A stretch of DNA of 7,883 nt. Source: Candidatus Omnitrophota bacterium (GTDB lineage Bacteria; Omnitrophota; Gorgyraeia; Aquiviventales; Aquiviventaceae). How positions within the stretch are numbered: position 1 is the stretch's first letter; every line of letters begins with the position of its first letter. The stretch covers positions 1 to 7,883 of the forward strand of contig JACPAW010000105.1 in NCBI GenBank assembly GCA_016180605.1, written 5' to 3'. Shown piece by piece: positions 6,444 through 7,883 of this stretch. The translations under genes and the position numbers were made by a program. The notes under the pieces are model-generated. The model was not told the DNA's origin, made no database searches, and worked only from the letters and a program-made list of their open reading frames with translations.

Positions 6444-7598
6444 ATGAGCGTTTCTGAGCCGAATCCGCCGGCAGCAGAGCCGGTTCGTAAAGGTCTGGAA
6501 GGGGTAGTCGCAGGAGAAACATCCATTTCGGATGTGGATGGGCAAAATTGCCAGCTCATCTATCGCGGCTATTCCATTGAAGAGCTCGCTGGCAAAGCCA
6601 GCTACGAGGAAGTCAGCTTCTTGCTGTTTTTTGACCATTTGCCAAGTCGCTCGGAGCTGGCGGACTGGATAAAACAATTAGAATCCTTAAGAACCTTGGA
6701 CCCTGGCTTGTTGGAAATTCTAAAGTGCCTTCCCCAGAAATCGAACGCCATGGCTTGGCTGCGCAGTGCAATTTCGATTTTAGGTCAGCTGGATTCTGAG
6801 GAAGACGAAGAGGCCCTCGAGGTCATTCAGCGCAAGGCGATCCGCACCGTTGCCATGTTGCCCTGTATTGCCGCTGCTATCGGACGGCTGCGTGCGGGCA
6901 AGCTCGTCATTGAAGCGAAGAAAGGGCTCAGCCACGCAGCGAATTTTCTTTACATGCTTCATGGCAGCGAGCCGACTACGGAGCAAGCCACCGCGTTAGA
7001 TGCCTACTTCGTGCTTCTTGCCGACCATGGCTTCAATGCCTCTACTTTTACGGCGCGGACCATTTTGGGTACCAAATCCGACTACTATTCCGCGATTGTC
7101 GGGGCCATTGGCTCGCTCAAAGGCCCGCTTCATGGCGCGGCAAACCGCAAAGCCATGGAAATGCTGTTGGAGATCGGAAGCCCGGAACAAGTGGTCCCCT
7201 ATGTCCAGCGCACGCTCGAGGATCACAAGCGATTCATGGGGTTCGGTCATCGGGTGTATAAGGGGGAAGACCCGCGCGCGAAACAGCTAAAAGGAGTGGC
7301 CAAACAGCTTGGCGAGACTTCCGGAGATCCGCGCTGGTTTGAAATTTCTGAGAATTTGCAGAAGGCGGTCTGGGAAGCGAAAAAACTTTATATCAATGTG
7401 GATTTCTATTCCGCATCCCTGCTGCACTATGTGGGTATTCCCACCGAGCTTTTCACGACGATGTTCGCGTGCGCTAGAGTGGCCGGTTGGTCCGCGCATG
7501 TCATGGAACAGGCGCGTGACAATCGGCTCATCCGGCCCCTTGCCCTCTACGTCGGCAAGCGGGATCTTAAGTTCGTTCCTCTGAATCAGCGCTCTTAA
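6444..7598 (+). CDS. gltA: Citrate synthase
   Basis: Condenses oxaloacetate with acetyl-CoA to citrate, the entry step of the TCA cycle. The 384 residues match the short dimeric type found in Gram-positives, archaea and many other bacteria (about 370-390) and lack the long N-terminal domain of E. coli GltA. Catalytic and substrate residues are in place: ADHGFNASTF with His195, GPLHGAAN with His230, MGFGHRVYK with His269 and Arg270, NVDFYSAS with Asp320, and a C-terminal RLIRPLALYVG with Arg364. The motif commonly written LYPNVDFYSG here reads LYINVDFYSA, so the usual Pro is Ile and the usual Gly is Ala; both lie next to the catalytic Asp but neither is catalytic. Methylcitrate synthase is a close relative and cannot be excluded by sequence alone, but linkage to mdh and absence of propionate genes favour citrate synthase. 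It starts 3 nt after the mdh stop and is probably translationally coupled to it. Confidence 0.95.
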   Translation: MSVSEPNPPAAEPVRKGLEGVVAGETSISDVDGQNCQLIYRGYSIEELAGKASYEEVSFLLFFDHLPSRSELADWIKQLESLRTLDPGLLEILKCLPQKSNAMAWLRSAISILGQLDSEEDEEALEVIQRKAIRTVAMLPCIAAAIGRLRAGKLVIEAKKGLSHAANFLYMLHGSEPTTEQATALDAYFVLLADHGFNASTFTARTILGTKSDYYSAIVGAIGSLKGPLHGAANRKAMEMLLEIGSPEQVVPYVQRTLEDHKRFMGFGHRVYKGEDPRAKQLKGVAKQLGETSGDPRWFEISENLQKAVWEAKKLYINVDFYSASLLHYVGIPTELFTTMFACARVAGWSAHVMEQARDNRLIRPLALYVGKRDLKFVPLNQRS

Positions 7599-7610
7599 AA
7601 AGCGCTTTCT
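7588..7610 (+). terminator. Candidate weak terminator at the end of citrate synthase
   Basis: AGCGCT at 7588-7593 and AGCGCT at 7601-7606 form a 6-bp stem with a 7-nt loop that contains the TAA stop codon, followed by TTCT. The stem is short and the T run poor. It could be a weak intrinsic terminator or partial attenuator separating the TCA genes from the structured region that follows. Confidence 0.35.
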
Positions 7611-7613
7611 AAT
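7608..7613 (+). promoter_or_regulatory. Possible -10 box just before the structured RNA
   Basis: TCTAAT matches the -10 consensus at five of six positions and is the same hexamer as in the minus-strand promoter at 5012-5017. A start about 7 nt downstream would fall near 7620, at the base of the closing stem of the structured element. I find no convincing -35 at 16-18 nt upstream, so this is weak evidence for an independent transcript. Confidence 0.25.
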
Positions 7614-7615
7614 GT

Positions 7616-7755
7616 TCCCCACACCTGCAGGCGGCAGTGCCGCCACCAAGATAAACCGAATCTTCGGCACTGCCAGGATTGACCGGCAGTCGATTTTATC
7701 CATGGTTGTCAATCCACGGCTCCACCAAAGGTGGAGCCTCCAGCAGGTGTGGGGA
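7616..7755 (+). ncRNA. Unidentified structured RNA or leader element with a long closing stem and alternative folds
   Basis: A perfect 13-bp inverted repeat closes the element: 7616-7628 (TCCCCACACCTGC) pairs with 7743-7755. Next to its 3' strand is a perfect 9-bp hairpin with an AAA loop (GGCTCCACC 7718-7726 with 7730-7738). The rest can fold two ways. Fold A: 7633-7642 (GGCAGTGCCG) with 7665-7674, 10 bp, and 7676-7683 (GGATTGAC) with 7708-7715, 8 bp. Fold B: 7630-7635 with 7639-7644, 6 bp; 7645-7648 plus 7650-7655 with 7703-7706 plus 7695-7700, 10 bp; 7656-7659 with 7664-7667, 4 bp; 7669-7674 with 7685-7690, 6 bp. The closing stem contains AGGTG (7745-7749), the likely Shine-Dalgarno of the gene starting at 7755, and pairs with the A of its ATG. 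I recognise no TPP, cobalamin, SAM, c-di-GMP, fluoride, SRP or 6S signature. The rival reading is a MITE-like palindromic element; no target-site duplication is evident. Confidence 0.6.
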
Positions 7756-7883
7756 TGATCGGAGATCTTGTTTCCGAAAAGCGCGATTGGATTTGGTACG
7801 CCCTGTGTGTGTTGGCTACTCCGCTTTTGTTGCTACAGATCGGGTTGGATGCAAGGCAAGCTTTGGCGGTGGGCGGGTTTTCC
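7755..7883 (+). CDS. N-terminal fragment of a membrane protein (3' end outside the window)
   Basis: Forty-three codons are open from the ATG at 7755 to the window edge. The start MIGDLVSEKRDWIWY is charged and is followed by a strongly hydrophobic stretch (ALCVLATPLLLLQIGL), then DARQALAVGGFS. This looks like a short cytoplasmic lead and first transmembrane helix of a polytopic protein, possibly a transporter, but the fragment is too short to assign a family. AGGTG at 7745-7749 is a reasonable Shine-Dalgarno at 5-nt spacing. Both it and the start lie in or at the end of the long closing stem of the upstream structured element, so translation may depend on opening that stem. If the structured element proves to be an insertion, the true start may differ. 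Confidence 0.6.
   Translation, partial: MIGDLVSEKRDWIWYALCVLATPLLLLQIGLDARQALAVGGFS

Noticed and set aside
6052..6522. 156-residue minus-strand ORF opposite mdh and citrate synthase
   Set aside because: It lies antisense to two well-supported enzymes, spans their junction, and its Arg/Pro-rich product looks like a frame shadow.
7287..7712. 141-residue minus-strand ORF covering the structured element
   Set aside because: It is antisense to citrate synthase, then runs through the palindromic region, with no domain or ribosome-binding site; the RNA structure explains the sequence better.
7616..7755. Cobalamin, TPP, SAM, SRP or 6S RNA
   Set aside because: The conserved core motifs I know for these families are absent; GCCACC at 7642-7647 alone is not enough for a cobalamin element.
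7616..7755. MITE with target-site duplication
   Set aside because: Flanks (AATGT on the left, TGATC on the right) show no matching direct repeat. A mobile origin is kept only as an alternative to a regulatory RNA.

Overview
The window reads as ordinary bacterial chromosome of moderate GC content (about 50-55% by eye), densely coded and mostly on the plus strand. A gene with a DUF4912-type C-terminus followed by a GH57/DUF1957 branching enzyme and a GT5 glycogen synthase is an arrangement I associate with Verrucomicrobiota, possibly the Methylacidiphilum-like lineages. That assignment is inference from gene order and protein style; there is no rRNA or other marker here to confirm it.

Region 1 (1-4570) is a glycogen block on the plus strand. 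It holds the 3' part of a DUF4912-type gene, a GH57 1,4-alpha-glucan branching enzyme, glycogen synthase (glgA) and a PfkB-family sugar-phosphate kinase whose start lies inside the end of glgA. Spacing is 28 nt, 8 nt and then a 23-nt overlap, so one transcript is likely. GlgA would extend alpha-1,4 chains and the GH57 enzyme would add alpha-1,6 branches. The kinase would phosphorylate a phosphosugar such as fructose-6-phosphate or fructose-1-phosphate, linking storage to lower glycolysis.

Region 2 (4567-5492) is a divergent segment. A small exported protein with an apparently OB-like C-terminal half is encoded on the minus strand; its stop codon overlaps the stop of the kinase gene. It has a strong Shine-Dalgarno sequence and a near-consensus promoter (TTGACA, 17 nt, TCTAAT). 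On the other side lies a weaker plus-strand promoter and a possible 69-aa membrane protein. Between the two promoters sits an inverted array of 7-bp repeats of CAGCACA type.

Region 3 (5493-7598) is a TCA-cycle pair: an LDH-like malate dehydrogenase followed 3 nt later by citrate synthase. The first makes oxaloacetate and the second condenses it with acetyl-CoA.

Region 4 (7599-7883) is the most interesting part. Almost every base between citrate synthase and the next start codon can be placed in a helix. A perfect 13-bp closing stem ends on the A of the next gene's ATG and covers its likely Shine-Dalgarno sequence. Inside it are a perfect 9-bp triloop hairpin and two competing sets of helices. 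I match this to no RNA family I know. It is either a bistable cis-regulatory or non-coding RNA, or a small palindromic mobile element (MITE-like). The gene that follows is cut by the window edge and encodes the start of a membrane protein.
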